Assembly: GCA_963700045.1 (NCBI GenBank)
Contig: CAVOWK010000003.1
Span: 51,481-115,480 of the forward strand
Length of the DNA: 64,000 nucleotides
Reading direction: 5' to 3'
DNA from: RPQJ01 sp963700045
GTDB taxonomy: Bacteria; Pseudomonadota; Gammaproteobacteria; Steroidobacterales; Steroidobacteraceae
This document shows, piece after piece, positions 9,635 through 18,740 of this stretch. Position numbers and translations under genes: made by a program. Position 1 is the first letter of the stretch. Each line of letters starts with the position of its first letter. Under the pieces are notes generated by a model. It made no database searches. It was given only the letters and a program-made list of their open reading frames with translations, and was not told the origin of the DNA.

Positions 9635-10408
9635 ATGCGTAGCCTGGGTCGCGGCGTCGCCGGGAATTCACCCGGCGCGCACCCGCTGCAAATGACGCTG
9701 TGGACCGACCGCGAGGTTGGCGTGGCGTGGAACGTGCGCATCAGCCGGCGCGCGCGCCGCATGTCGATGCGCGTGTTTCCCGGCGGCCGTGTCGAAGTCG
9801 TCGTGCCGCAGGGTGTGGGTCTGCCCGCGGTCGAGCGTTTCGTCGCCCGGCACCGTGACTGGGCAGAGCGCCGCTCGAAGGAGCTGCTGCAGCTGGCGCC
9901 GAAGGCGGCGGAGCGCCAGCCCCAAGCGGTGGAACTTCGACTACTCGACCGGCTTTGGTCCATCGAGTACGTGCCAGGCCGGCGCGTGCGGACGGAGCAG
10001 GTCGGCGCTTCGATGCTGCGTGTGCACGCGCCCGCAGTCACCGACCGCTACGCAAGCCAGGCACTGGTGCCGTGGCTCACGCGCCTGGCGAGCCACGAAC
10101 TTTCGCATCGCCTGCGACCGCTCGCGACCGAGGTCGGCATCGATTATTCGCGCATGACCGTGCGTCGCCAGCGTACGCGGTGGGGCAGTTGTTCGACGCG
10201 CGGTACCATCAGTCTCAATGTCTGCCTGCTGTTCCAGCGCCCGGAGGTCGTGCGCTACCTGATGATCCACGAACTCTGCCATCGCCGGCACATGAACCAC
10301 TCGAAGCGGTTCTGGTCGCTCGTCAGCTCGCTCGAGCCGGGCTGGAAGCCGCTCGACGTCGAACTGCTGCAGGGCTGGCGGCACGTGCCGGCCTGGGTCT
10401 TTCCATGA
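9635..10408 (+). CDS. YgjP/SprT-like M48-type metallopeptidase (DUF45)
   Basis: A 257-residue protein of the YgjP family (WLM/SprT-related gluzincins). The active site HELCHRRHMNHSKRFW near residues 211-226 provides the HExxH-type pair and the downstream His. The upstream RTRWGSCS signature is also diagnostic. The N-terminal half carries the beta-rich RRARRMSMRVFPGGRVEVVVP segment usual for the family. The start is uncertain, since a later Met (MTLWTDREV) would give 238 residues. The stop overlaps the kynA start (ATGA). The cellular substrate is unknown even in E. coli. Confidence 0.85.
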   Translation: MRSLGRGVAGNSPGAHPLQMTLWTDREVGVAWNVRISRRARRMSMRVFPGGRVEVVVPQGVGLPAVERFVARHRDWAERRSKELLQLAPKAAERQPQAVELRLLDRLWSIEYVPGRRVRTEQVGASMLRVHAPAVTDRYASQALVPWLTRLASHELSHRLRPLATEVGIDYSRMTVRRQRTRWGSCSTRGTISLNVCLLFQRPEVVRYLMIHELCHRRHMNHSKRFWSLVSSLEPGWKPLDVELLQGWRHVPAWVFP

Positions 10409-11286
10409 GCGAGTCGCGCGACGATCACGGCGGATCACGCAAGCCTTCGCTGGGGGCTTACGTCGAGCTCGAGGGCGAGCGCATCCACTGGGACCTCGGC
10501 GAATCGCTGAGCTATGGCGAATACCTGCACCTCGACCAGGTGCTCGGGGCGCAGCAGCCGCGGTCCGGCCAGCACGACGAGATGCTGTTCATCGTGATGC
10601 ACCAGGCCTCCGAGCTGTGGATGAAGCTGTGCGTGCACGAGCTGCAGGCGGCCATGGCGCAGATCCGCGGCGACGACCTCGGTCCGGCGTTCAAGATGCT
10701 GGCGCGGGTTTCCCGCGTGCAGCAGCAGCTCGCGCAGTCGTGGGACGTGCTCAGCACGATGACGCCGGCCGATTACTCCGCATTCCGCGACTCGCTGGGC
10801 AAGTCATCCGGGTTCCAGAGCTTCCAGTATCGGACGCTCGAGTACCTGATCGGCAACAAGAACGCGGCACTGATCGAAGTCCACCGGCGGACACCCGGGA
10901 TCTACGCGCAATTGCAGGCGGCATTGCACAGTCCCAGCCTGTACGACGAGGCGCTGCGGCTGCTGGGACGACGCGGCTTCCCGATTCCCGCCGAATTGCT
11001 GGAGCGCGACTGGAGCGTGCCGTACGCGGAGAACCCCGACGTCACGGCGGCGTGGCTCGTCGTGTATCGCAACATCGAGCGGCATTGGGACCTGTACGAA
11101 CTGGCGGAGAAGCTGGTCGACCTGGACCAGCGCTTCCAGCTGTGGCGCTTCGCCCACCTGAAGACGGTCGAACGGATCATCGGCTACAAGCGCGGGACGG
11201 GCGGGACCAGCGGCGTTGCTTACCTGGCCAAGGCGCTCGAGCTGCGTTTCTTTCCGGAACTGTGGAGCGTCCGGACCTCGATCTGA
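10405..11286 (+). CDS. kynA: tryptophan 2,3-dioxygenase
   Basis: A 293-residue haem dioxygenase that converts L-tryptophan to N-formylkynurenine, the first step of the kynurenine pathway. The active-site helix FIVMHQASELWMK (His66, substrate-side base) is present, as are FRDSLGKSSGFQSFQYR with its substrate-carboxylate Arg and RFAHLKTVERIIGYKRGTGGT carrying the proximal haem His and the flexible GTGGT loop. Length matches the Xanthomonas enzyme. Other kyn genes are not nearby. It is translationally coupled to the upstream protease gene and followed by aroG, placing tryptophan breakdown beside the entry enzyme of aromatic synthesis. Confidence 0.96.
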   Translation: MSESRDDHGGSRKPSLGAYVELEGERIHWDLGESLSYGEYLHLDQVLGAQQPRSGQHDEMLFIVMHQASELWMKLCVHELQAAMAQIRGDDLGPAFKMLARVSRVQQQLAQSWDVLSTMTPADYSAFRDSLGKSSGFQSFQYRTLEYLIGNKNAALIEVHRRTPGIYAQLQAALHSPSLYDEALRLLGRRGFPIPAELLERDWSVPYAENPDVTAAWLVVYRNIERHWDLYELAEKLVDLDQRFQLWRFAHLKTVERIIGYKRGTGGTSGVAYLAKALELRFFPELWSVRTSI

Positions 11287-11340
11287 CGCGTGTAGAATGC
11301 GCCGTTTGCGGGCCATGCCGGCCCCACCAGGCGCGTGTCA

Positions 11341-12423
11341 ATGCAGGAAAGACTCCAGAACATCAACGTCGTCTCGAGCGAGCTGCTCGCCACGCCGGAG
11401 GCGATCAAGCGCGATCTGCCCCTGACGCAGGCGGCCGAGGACTTCGTGTATCGCAGCCGCCAGGCCGTGCGCAGGATCCTCGACCGTGACGATCCGCGGT
11501 TGTTCATCGTCGTCGGCCCGTGCTCGATCCACGACCCCGCCGCCGCGCGCGAGTACGCGCAGCGCCTGCACGGGCTGGCCGCGCAGGTCGACAAGACGAT
11601 GCTGCTCATCATGCGCGTCTACTTCGAGAAGCCGCGGACGACGGTGGGCTGGAAGGGTCTCATCAACGATCCCGACATGGACGACTCCTTCCACGTCGAG
11701 AAGGGCATCCGCGTTGCGCGCGAGCTGCTGCTGTTCCTCGCCGACCTCGGAGTGCCGGCGGCCACCGAAGCGCTCGACCCGATCATGCCGCAGTACCTGT
11801 CCGAACTGATCACGTGGACGGCGATCGGCGCGCGCACGACGGAATCGCAGACGCATCGCGAAATGGCGAGCGGACTCTCGACGCCCGTGGGCTTCAAGAA
11901 CGGCACGGACGGCTCGTTGACGGTCGCGATCAACGCGCTGCAGTCGGTGCGCCACCCGCACCACTTCCTGGGCATCACGCAACAGGGCCAGTCCGCCGTG
12001 TTCCGCACGCGCGGCAACAAGTACGGTCACATCGTGCTGCGCGGCGGTGGTTCGCGGACGAATTACGATTCGGTGAGCCTGGCGCTGGCCGAGCGTGAGC
12101 TCGACAAGGCCGGACTGCCGGCCAACATCGTCGTCGACTGCAGCCACGGTAATTCCAACAAGGATCCCGGCCTGCAGCCGCTCGTCGCCGAAAACCTGGC
12201 CAACCAGATCCTCGAAGGCAATCGCTCGCTGGTGGGGTTCATGCTCGAGAGCAACCTGCACTGGGGCAGCCAGCCGCTCAGCAGCGATCGCAGCCAGCTG
12301 CAGTACGGCGTCTCGGTGACGGATGCCTGCGTGGACTGGGACACGACCGAAAAACTGCTGGTCGGGCTGGATGCGCGGTTGCGCTCGGCGCCACGGTTTG
12401 TGAAGGGACCGGCGGCCGCCTGA
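11341..12423 (+). CDS. aroG: 3-deoxy-7-phosphoheptulonate synthase (class I DAHP synthase)
   Basis: A 360-residue enzyme condensing phosphoenolpyruvate and erythrose-4-phosphate, the first step of the shikimate pathway. Class I AroFGH hallmarks are visible: GPCSIHDP, YFEKPRTTVGWKG, GARTTESQTHRE, GFKNGTDG, the LRGG strand, and DCSHGNSNKD with metal and PEP ligands. The ATG giving MQERLQN is preferred over a GTG two codons earlier. Which of the three E. coli isozymes it resembles in feedback control cannot be decided here. A -10-like TAGAAT lies about 45 bases upstream without a convincing -35 box. Confidence 0.93.
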   Translation: MQERLQNINVVSSELLATPEAIKRDLPLTQAAEDFVYRSRQAVRRILDRDDPRLFIVVGPCSIHDPAAAREYAQRLHGLAAQVDKTMLLIMRVYFEKPRTTVGWKGLINDPDMDDSFHVEKGIRVARELLLFLADLGVPAATEALDPIMPQYLSELITWTAIGARTTESQTHREMASGLSTPVGFKNGTDGSLTVAINALQSVRHPHHFLGITQQGQSAVFRTRGNKYGHIVLRGGGSRTNYDSVSLALAERELDKAGLPANIVVDCSHGNSNKDPGLQPLVAENLANQILEGNRSLVGFMLESNLHWGSQPLSSDRSQLQYGVSVTDACVDWDTTEKLLVGLDARLRSAPRFVKGPAAA

Positions 12424-12445
12424 CCCGGACGGGAGCGCGAAGCCT

Positions 12446-13003
12446 CTACCAGACCAGGTCGTCGGGAACGACGAAGTCCTTGTACGCCTCGTCGACCGGC
12501 GTCGACTCAACCTTGTCCGACGTGTTCACGACGGCGCGCGGTTCCCGTTCCTTGACGCGCTCACCCGTTTCCGCCGGCACCAGCTCGTAGTGTCCGTCGC
12601 AACGGACGATCGCGATTTCGCCGCGGACGATGCGCTCACGCAGCGACGCATCCACCGGGATGCGGCCCACCTTGCCGTTGATCACGAAGTTGAAGTAGTC
12701 GTCGCTTTCGGGCTTGGCGATCCTGTTCTGCTCGACGAGCTGGCGAATTTCCGCCCAGCGCGCCTTGGCCGCGGCCTTTTCCTCGCGCTTGCGGTTGAGT
12801 TCGGCGTCTTTCGCGGCCTTGGCCGCCGCCTGCTTCTGCAACTCGGCCTGGCGCTGTTCCTCGCGGAAGTTGCGGTCCTTCTTGCCGACCTGCTTGCGGT
12901 CGGTGAAGTCCTGGCGCTTCTGGCTCTGCTCGGCCTGCTTGACCTGCTTCTCGCTGACCAGGCCGGCCTGCAGCAACTGCTCACGCAACGACAAGCCGGT
13001 CAT
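12446..13003 (-). CDS. DUF2058 family protein (YaiL-like)
   Basis: A 185-residue protein of the DUF2058 (E. coli YaiL) family, function unknown. It starts MTGLSLREQLLQAGLV, continues with a long charged Lys/Arg/Glu/Ala coiled-coil region at about residues 20-90 (KKDRNFREEQRQAELQKQ), and ends in a compact beta-rich domain (YFNFVINGKVGRIPVD, IVRCDGHYELVP). The chosen start is typical for the family. An in-frame ATG seven codons upstream is possible. It is convergent with aroG, with only 22 bases between the stops. Confidence 0.85.
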   Translation of the reverse strand: MTGLSLREQLLQAGLVSEKQVKQAEQSQKRQDFTDRKQVGKKDRNFREEQRQAELQKQAAAKAAKDAELNRKREEKAAAKARWAEIRQLVEQNRIAKPESDDYFNFVINGKVGRIPVDASLRERIVRGEIAIVRCDGHYELVPAETGERVKEREPRAVVNTSDKVESTPVDEAYKDFVVPDDLVW

Positions 13004-13145
13004 GCTCGAAACCTCTAGGGTCATGGGGGTAGGCAGGGCCGCGTATGTTACGCAGTGAGGACCGCGTTGCGAAGCGCAAAGCGACTGTCGAGGCACGCAA
13101 ACTGCGTAGGGCAATTTCGGCGGGCCTCCGTTCATACTCCGCGCC

Positions 13146-13712
13146 ATGCATTCCATCGAAGCCCTGTGCCGGTCGGTCGCAGCCGTCGCCTGCGGGTTGA
13201 TGCTCCTGGCGACGCCTGCAGTGGCGGCGCCGCCCGCGGCGCCTGGGCCCGTCGCCGTCGGGCATGCCTTGCCGGACGTGGTCATGGCCGGCCTGAACGG
13301 TCCGCAGCGATCCCTTTCCAGCTACCGCGGTCGTCCGCTGATCATCAACGTATGGGCCAGCTGGTGCAGCCCTTGTCGCAAGGAAGCTGCGTCGCTCGAA
13401 CGACTGGCCTGGAGCGAGGCCGGCGGCCGGTACACCGTCATCGGCATCTCGACCGACGACGACCGGAACGCAGCCCTGGCGTGGCTCAAGCAGTCGAACG
13501 CCACAGTGACCCACTACATCGATTCCGGACCACGCTGGACGCTGGAACACATGCTCGGCGCCTCGAAGATCCCGATCACGGTGCTCGTCGACGCGGGCGG
13601 TCGCGTGGTCGCGCGGTTCCCGGGTGCCCGCGACTGGAGCAGCGCCGAGTCGATCAAGTTGATCGAGCACGCGTTCGCCAACGCGACAGGCCGCCCGGCG
13701 TTGGCGCGCTAG
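13146..13712 (+). CDS. TlpA/ResA-like periplasmic thioredoxin-fold protein
   Basis: A 188-residue secreted thiol-disulfide protein. A signal peptide with hydrophobic core AVACGLMLLATPAVAA ends near residue 29. The thioredoxin-like domain has the redox motif WCSPC preceded by IINVWAS, and a cis-proline strand IPITVLVD. Membership in the AhpC/TSA-Redoxin-TlpA group is clear. The role is probably periplasmic disulfide reduction, as in cytochrome c maturation or oxidative-damage repair, but no partner genes are adjacent. It is divergent from the DUF2058 gene across a 142-base gap. Confidence 0.88.
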   Translation: MHSIEALCRSVAAVACGLMLLATPAVAAPPAAPGPVAVGHALPDVVMAGLNGPQRSLSSYRGRPLIINVWASWCSPCRKEAASLERLAWSEAGGRYTVIGISTDDDRNAALAWLKQSNATVTHYIDSGPRWTLEHMLGASKIPITVLVDAGGRVVARFPGARDWSSAESIKLIEHAFANATGRPALAR

Positions 13713-13802
13713 CCGGGCTATCCATGGCAGCTCCGAGGTACTGGTAAGATCCAGTCCATCCATCAGCCACATCCGGTCATCGAACCGGGGGAGCAGCCAG
13801 CC

Positions 13803-14285
13803 ATGACGATCAAAGTGGGCGACAAGATGCCCGTCGGCACGTTCAAGACGATGACCAAGGACGGCCCGCAGAACCTGACCACGGACCAGCTCTTCGCTGG
13901 CAAGACGGTCGTGCTGTTTTCCGTGCCGGGTGCGTTCACGCCCACCTGCGACGCCAAGCACCTGCCCGGATTCGTCGAGAAAGCCGGTGAATTCAAGGCC
14001 AAGGGTGTCGACACTGTCGCGTGCATGGCAGTCAACGACGTGTTCGTGATGAACGCCTGGGGCAAGCACTCGAACGTCGGCGAAGGCGTGCTGATGCTGG
14101 CCGACGGCAATGCGGAATATGCCAAGGCGCTCGGGCTGGAGCTCAACGCCAGCGGCTTCGGCATGGGTATCCGCGGCCAGCGTTTCGCGATCATCGCGAA
14201 AGACGGCAAGGTCACAGGTCTGTTCGTCGAAGGCCCGGGCGAGTTCAAGGTCTCGAGCGCCGACCACGTCCTGAGCCAGCTGTAA
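13803..14285 (+). CDS. peroxiredoxin, Prx5 subfamily
   Basis: A 160-residue thiol peroxidase. The peroxidatic cysteine is in PGAFTPTCDAKHLP (Cys50 region), and the conserved DVFVMNAWGK and LLADGNAEYAKALGL segments identify the Prx5 group that reduces alkyl hydroperoxides and H2O2 with glutathione or thioredoxin. There is no C-terminal glutaredoxin domain, so an external reductant is needed. The preceding region has a purine-rich ribosome-binding site (GGGGGAGCAG) at suitable distance. No signal peptide is seen, so it is cytoplasmic. Confidence 0.93.
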   Translation: MTIKVGDKMPVGTFKTMTKDGPQNLTTDQLFAGKTVVLFSVPGAFTPTCDAKHLPGFVEKAGEFKAKGVDTVACMAVNDVFVMNAWGKHSNVGEGVLMLADGNAEYAKALGLELNASGFGMGIRGQRFAIIAKDGKVTGLFVEGPGEFKVSSADHVLSQL

Positions 14286-14358
14286 CTCATCGGGTTCACC
14301 AACGACCTGCGCAGCGGCGTGCTTTGCGGCACGCCGTTCGTGCATTGGAGCCTTGCCA

Positions 14359-14757
14359 ATGAATTTCAACGCGCCCGTGGTGACGATGCTCTATGCCGCG
14401 ATCTGCGGCGTGATGCTCATCGTGCTTGCACTCAACATCGTGCGCCTGCGTCTCGGGCGCAGGATTCCGCTCGGCATGGGCGAGGGCTCGGCGCTCGAGC
14501 AGCCGGTGCGAGTACACGGCAATTTCACCGAGTACACCCCGACGTTCCTGATCCTGCTGCTGCTCGCCGAACTGGGCGGCGCCGTGTTCTGGTTCCTGCA
14601 CCTGCTGGGCGCCGCGTTCGTGGCCGGGCGCATGCTGCATGCGTACGGGCTCAGCACCGTGCGCGCGCGTTCGTTCGGTCGGTTCTACGGCTCGTTGATT
14701 TCCTGGACCTCGATCCTGGTGCTCAGCGGCTACCTGCTGGTCCGTTCCTTCGGTTGA
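14359..14757 (+). CDS. MAPEG family inner-membrane protein
   Basis: A 132-residue protein with four predicted membrane helices and the MAPEG pattern: N-terminal helix, a basic loop RLRLGRRIPLGMGEG, then RVHGNFTEYTPTFLILL and the AGRMLHAYGLST segment. Bacterial MAPEG proteins are distant relatives of microsomal glutathione transferases. An enzymatic role is not established for most. The ATG start is used in place of a TTG two codons earlier. It stands between peroxiredoxin and a DUF2157-like gene on the same strand. Confidence 0.88.
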   Translation: MNFNAPVVTMLYAAICGVMLIVLALNIVRLRLGRRIPLGMGEGSALEQPVRVHGNFTEYTPTFLILLLLAELGGAVFWFLHLLGAAFVAGRMLHAYGLSTVRARSFGRFYGSLISWTSILVLSGYLLVRSFG

Positions 14758-14792
14758 GGCCGGCTGGGCAGACTACGCCCTGATCCCCAGCC

Positions 14793-15740
14793 ATGCATAC
14801 GCTCGAACCGGAACTTCGCACCCTGCGGGCCGAAGGCATCATCGACGACGCCACAGCAGGCAGCGCCCTGGCCCTTGATCGCGGGGCGGTGTTCTCCCTG
14901 CACCTTGAACTGCGCGCAACCCTGTACGCCGGTGTGCTGCTGGTGACGACCGGCGTGGGCATGCTGCTCGCGCGCAATCTCGACCGGATCGGTCCCTTGG
15001 CCATTCTGCTGGTGATTGCGCTCGCCGTGGCCGCGTGCAGCGTGCCCGCCATGCGCGCGAAGCTCGCGGGCCGGGCGCTCACCGTCGCGGGCGACTACCT
15101 GCTGCTCCTCGCGGTGCTGCTCGGCAGCGCGGGTCTCGCCTATGCCGAGCGTCAGTTCACCCTGCTCGGCCCGTGGTGGTCGTGGCACCTGCTGGCGCTC
15201 GCGGTCGTGCACGCGGCCATCGCCTATGCCTTCGCCTCGCCGCTCGTGCTTGCTGCGTCGCTCACATCGCTCGCCGGCTGGTTCGGCGTGGGCGGTACGC
15301 TCGGCGACATGCTGCATTTCTCGCACTCGACGCCGTGGCTCGGCGTCCGTGCCCTGGCGTGCGCTGCAGTCATTGCCGCCTGGCATTACGCCGACCGCCG
15401 CGCGCGTCCGGACAGGTCCTTCAGCGGCGTGTTCGATCACTTCGCTGCAAACCTGGCGTTCTGGGGCACGCTCGCGTGGTGCCTCGAGTGGCCGTGGCTC
15501 GCGGCCGGGCTGCCGTTGCTGGCGGTGCTCGCCTATGCGTCGGTCCGTCGCGGACTCGACACCGGCCGCGAGGCATTCCTCGTGTACGGCATCATGTATG
15601 CGGCGATCGGCATCTGTGTCGTGGCCGTGCCGCGTCTGCATGGCATGACCGCGTCGTTCGGTTTCGTGCTGATCGTCGTGTGCGTCGCGGCGGCCACGCT
15701 GTGGCAGCTGCGCCGACGGCTCCGGGAGCCTGGCCCATGA
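14793..15740 (+). CDS. DUF2157-like multi-pass membrane protein
   Basis: A 315-residue protein with a short soluble N-terminus (LRTLRAEGIIDDATAGSALAL, the DUF2157 pattern) and about eight to ten hydrophobic helices from residue 45 to the C-terminus. Function unknown. The stop overlaps the start of the next membrane-protein gene (ATGA), so the two are coupled and probably form one inner-membrane complex. No catalytic motif is evident. Confidence 0.75.
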   Translation: MHTLEPELRTLRAEGIIDDATAGSALALDRGAVFSLHLELRATLYAGVLLVTTGVGMLLARNLDRIGPLAILLVIALAVAACSVPAMRAKLAGRALTVAGDYLLLLAVLLGSAGLAYAERQFTLLGPWWSWHLLALAVVHAAIAYAFASPLVLAASLTSLAGWFGVGGTLGDMLHFSHSTPWLGVRALACAAVIAAWHYADRRARPDRSFSGVFDHFAANLAFWGTLAWCLEWPWLAAGLPLLAVLAYASVRRGLDTGREAFLVYGIMYAAIGICVVAVPRLHGMTASFGFVLIVVCVAAATLWQLRRRLREPGP

Positions 15741-16858
15741 GGGGCCGTTGGCGTCCGTCGCCCGAGGAGGAACGCTGGCTCGAGGTGGAGTCCAGGCTTG
15801 GCGCGGCGGTTCCGCGCGCCGCCATGGCCGAGCATAGCGGCGGCTGGCGCAGCACCGGCCCGCTCGCGCGCATCGCGCTCTTCCTGCTGGGGCTCGTCGC
15901 GGCCGCACTGCTGCTCGGGATCCTCGGCTTTCGCGACGAGACCACGTTGCTCATTGCGGGGCTAGGCGCCGCGCTCGCCGCCGAATGGCTCACCGTAGCC
16001 AGGCGCCTGCACGCGTCCGGTGTCGAGGAGGGCCTCTGCGTCGCCGGGTTCCTCATGATCGGCGCCTGGTTCACCACGCTCATCGCGCCGCGGGCTGGCT
16101 TTACCGGGGGCAACGTCGAGACGCTGGTGCTGATCGCGGCCGTGGGTGCTGCCGGGCTGCGACTCCTGAATCCCCTCGTGACGACCGGCGCCGTGATCGG
16201 GTTCGTTTACTGGGTCGGGTCAACCGTGACTGCGCGTGCGCTCGATCAATCGATCGGCGGCGGCGTGACGACGGTCATTGTCGGTTGCGCGCTCGCGACG
16301 CTGGCGCTCGCACTTGGCGCGCGCGAATACCGCCGGCCGTCGCACGACCGGATGCTCGACTGGCTGGTCGCGACGCTACCGGTCGCCGCCTATGCGCGGC
16401 AGGCAACCTGGAACGCGTATGAGGCCCTGCACGTTGCGGGCGGCTCCGGCACGGGCCGGCTTGCGACGTCAGTCGTGCTGCTCGCACTCGCCGCCGCGCT
16501 GCTGGTCGCAGGTCTGCGCCGGCGACGGCACGCGCCGCTCCTCGGCTTCATGGGCTGTGTTGCCTGTCTCGCGGTGGAGTTGCGTCTTGCCACTACGCTT
16601 GCGACCGAGACCTGGCTCATCGTCTACGGGCTTACAGCGCTGGTTGCCGCACTGGCATTGGACCGTTACCTGCGCGAGCCGCGCAACGGCCTGACCTCGG
16701 CCGCGCTGACTCACCGCGAGGGACCGCTCGACGTGCTGCAGACCGTCGGCGCCGCAGTGCTCGCGCAACGCACAGCCCCCGAGCTCCCGCGCGCGGAGCC
16801 TCCCGTCACTCCAGGCGGGGGGCGATTCGGCGGCGGTGGCGCCAGCGGCAGCTACTGA
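15737..16858 (+). CDS. multi-pass membrane protein partnered with the DUF2157-like protein
   Basis: A 373-residue protein with roughly ten hydrophobic segments and a C-terminal soluble tail rich in proline and glycine that ends in a Gly/Ser/Tyr cluster (RFGGGGASGSY). The start ATG overlaps the upstream stop by four bases, which fixes it and implies translational coupling. The family is not recognised. It resembles membrane proteins often found beside DUF2157, but this is an inference from position. It is convergent with etfA, whose terminator hairpin lies immediately downstream. Confidence 0.7.
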   Translation: MRGRWRPSPEEERWLEVESRLGAAVPRAAMAEHSGGWRSTGPLARIALFLLGLVAAALLLGILGFRDETTLLIAGLGAALAAEWLTVARRLHASGVEEGLCVAGFLMIGAWFTTLIAPRAGFTGGNVETLVLIAAVGAAGLRLLNPLVTTGAVIGFVYWVGSTVTARALDQSIGGGVTTVIVGCALATLALALGAREYRRPSHDRMLDWLVATLPVAAYARQATWNAYEALHVAGGSGTGRLATSVVLLALAAALLVAGLRRRRHAPLLGFMGCVACLAVELRLATTLATETWLIVYGLTALVAALALDRYLREPRNGLTSAALTHREGPLDVLQTVGAAVLAQRTAPELPRAEPPVTPGGGRFGGGGASGSY

Positions 16859-16889
16859 AGCGACCAGTCACCGGAATACTGAGCGACAA

Positions 16890-16924
16890 AGAAAAAGGCC
16901 CGGTGACCACGCGGTCGCCGGGCC
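16890..16924 (-). terminator. intrinsic terminator of the etfBA operon
   Basis: A 12-bp stem (GGCCCGGTGACC with GGTCGCCGGGCC, one G-T type mismatch) encloses a 4-base loop. On the minus strand it is followed by CTTTTTCTTT. It begins 22 bases after the etfA stop. On the plus strand the tail is weak (TTCGCTT), so it mainly serves etfBA, though it may also slow readthrough from the convergent membrane-protein gene. Confidence 0.85.
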
Positions 16925-16946
16925 TTCGCTTGGCGCAGGACGCCGA

Positions 16947-17888
16947 TCAGCCGAGCGCTTTCTCGAACTCCGGCACGATCGTGAACAGGTCGCCGACGAG
17001 GCCGATGTCCGCGCTCTCGAAGATCGGCGCCTCGCCGTCCTTGTTGATCGCGACGATCGTGCGCGCGTCCTTGATGCCGGTCATGTGCTGGATCGCGCCC
17101 GAGATGCCGATCGCGAAGTACACCTGCGGCGCGATGATCTTGCCGGTCTGGCCGACCTGCAGGTCGTTCGGGACGTAGCCCGCATCGACCGCAGCGCGCG
17201 ACGCCCCGACCGCCGCGCCGAGCTTGTCGGCGAGCGAGTAAATCAGCTTGAAGTTCTCCGCGCTGCCGAGTGCACGGCCACCGGAAACGACCTTGGCGGC
17301 CGACTGCAGGTCCGGACGGCCCGTCGATGCGCCCGAACGCGACACGAAGCGCGTGTGCGAAGGCAGGGTGGCACCCGGGTCCACTTTTTCGATGGCCGCG
17401 CTACCGCCCGCTGCAGCCGCTTCGAACGAAGCGACACGCACGGTCGCGACGACCGGGGCGCCCGCCGGCGCCTCGACGGTGAGAATCGCGTTACCCGCGT
17501 AGATCGGGCGCTTGAACGTGTGCGCGCCATCCACCGCCATGATGTCCGAGACCTGGCTTACGCCCAGCAGCGCCGCTACGCGCGGCATGACGTCCTTGCC
17601 AAACGTCGTCGACGGACCGAACACGTGCGTGTAGCCGGCAGCCAGCTTCGCAATCTGCGGCGCGAGAACCGCCGCGAGCGGCTCCTTGTTGGCCGCATTC
17701 TCGACCACGAGCACCTTGCCGACACCGGCGAGCGCAGCAGCTTCAGCGGCGATGGCCGCGGCATCGGCCGCGAGGACGGCGATATCGATGGTGGCGCCCG
17801 CGATTTTCGAGGCGCAGGTGACGCTCTTCGCCGTGCTGGCGTTCAGCTTGCCGCCGTCGTGTTCGGCGATGATCAGGATCTTGCTCAT
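16947..17888 (-). CDS. etfA: electron transfer flavoprotein subunit alpha
   Basis: A 313-residue FAD-binding ETF alpha subunit. The C-terminal FAD domain motifs are present: SGRALGSAENFK (RPL/SGG-like), VGQTGKIIAPQVY, AIGISGAIQHMTGIKD and IVAINKDGEAPIFE. With EtfB it passes electrons from acyl-CoA and other dehydrogenases to ETF-ubiquinone oxidoreductase. The ATG overlaps the etfB stop by one base (TGATG). A strong terminator follows. Confidence 0.96.
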   Translation of the reverse strand: MSKILIIAEHDGGKLNASTAKSVTCASKIAGATIDIAVLAADAAAIAAEAAALAGVGKVLVVENAANKEPLAAVLAPQIAKLAAGYTHVFGPSTTFGKDVMPRVAALLGVSQVSDIMAVDGAHTFKRPIYAGNAILTVEAPAGAPVVATVRVASFEAAAAGGSAAIEKVDPGATLPSHTRFVSRSGASTGRPDLQSAAKVVSGGRALGSAENFKLIYSLADKLGAAVGASRAAVDAGYVPNDLQVGQTGKIIAPQVYFAIGISGAIQHMTGIKDARTIVAINKDGEAPIFESADIGLVGDLFTIVPEFEKALG

Positions 17889-18637
17889 CAGACCAACCCC
17901 TTCTGCTTCAGCACGCCGACGAGTTCGGCGACGTCCTTGACGATGATGCCTTTCTGCCGGCTCGGCGGCGGATCGACCTTGACGATCTTGAACGCCGCGC
18001 CTTCAGTCACGCCGTAGTCGGCGACGCTCTTGATGTCGAGCGGCTTCTTCTTCGCCTTCATGATGTCCGGCAGCTTGACGTAGCGCGGCTCGTTGAGGCG
18101 GAGGTCGACCGACAGCACGGCCGGCAGGTCGACCTCGAGGGTTTCGAGGCCGCTGTCGACTTCACGCGTGACCGTGGCCTTGCCGTCGGCGATGTCGACC
18201 TTCGAGCAGGAGGTGGCCTGCGGGCGGTCGAGCAGGGCGGCGAGCATCTGCGCCGTCTGGCCGTTGTCCTCGTCGATGGCCTGCTTGCCCAGCAGCGTCA
18301 GGAACGGCTGCTCGGCCTCGGCGACCTTCTGGAAGATCTTCGCGACCGACAGCGGCGCCATGGCGGCGTCGGTCTGCACCAGGATCGCGCGGTCGGCGCC
18401 CATCGCGAGCGCGGTGCGCAGCTGTTGCTGGGTGTCTGCCGGACCGATGCTGACGGCCAGCACTTCGTCGGCCAGGCCCTGTTCCTTGATGCGCAGCGCC
18501 TGTTCGAGCGCGATTTCATCGAAGGGGTTGATGCTCATCTTGACGCCTTCGGTGATGACGCCAGTGTTGTCCGGTTTGACACGGATGCGGACGTTGTAGT
18601 CCACGACGCGTTTGACACCGACCATGATTCTGCGCAC
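17888..18637 (-). CDS. etfB: electron transfer flavoprotein subunit beta
   Basis: A 249-residue ETF beta subunit binding AMP. Typical segments are VGVKRVVDYNVRIRVK, NPFDEIALEQALRIKEQG, GADRAILV, the recognition loop LGKQAIDEDNGQTAQMLAA, and the C-terminal IMKAKKKPLD. An internal ATG four codons in (MVGVKRV) is an equally plausible start. It is the first gene of the etfBA pair. The region upstream toward rsgA is only about 100 bases and holds no convincing -35/-10 pair. Confidence 0.95.
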   Translation of the reverse strand: MRRIMVGVKRVVDYNVRIRVKPDNTGVITEGVKMSINPFDEIALEQALRIKEQGLADEVLAVSIGPADTQQQLRTALAMGADRAILVQTDAAMAPLSVAKIFQKVAEAEQPFLTLLGKQAIDEDNGQTAQMLAALLDRPQATSCSKVDIADGKATVTREVDSGLETLEVDLPAVLSVDLRLNEPRYVKLPDIMKAKKKPLDIKSVADYGVTEGAAFKIVKVDPPPSRQKGIIVKDVAELVGVLKQKGLV

Positions 18638-18740
18638 GCGCTCACTCCTGTTCAGCTGGGTCTTTGCAATGCAGCATCATACCAGTCCGACCGGTTGCGG
18701 CGACCGGCCGACCCGGCCTGGACATATGGGAATTCGGTCC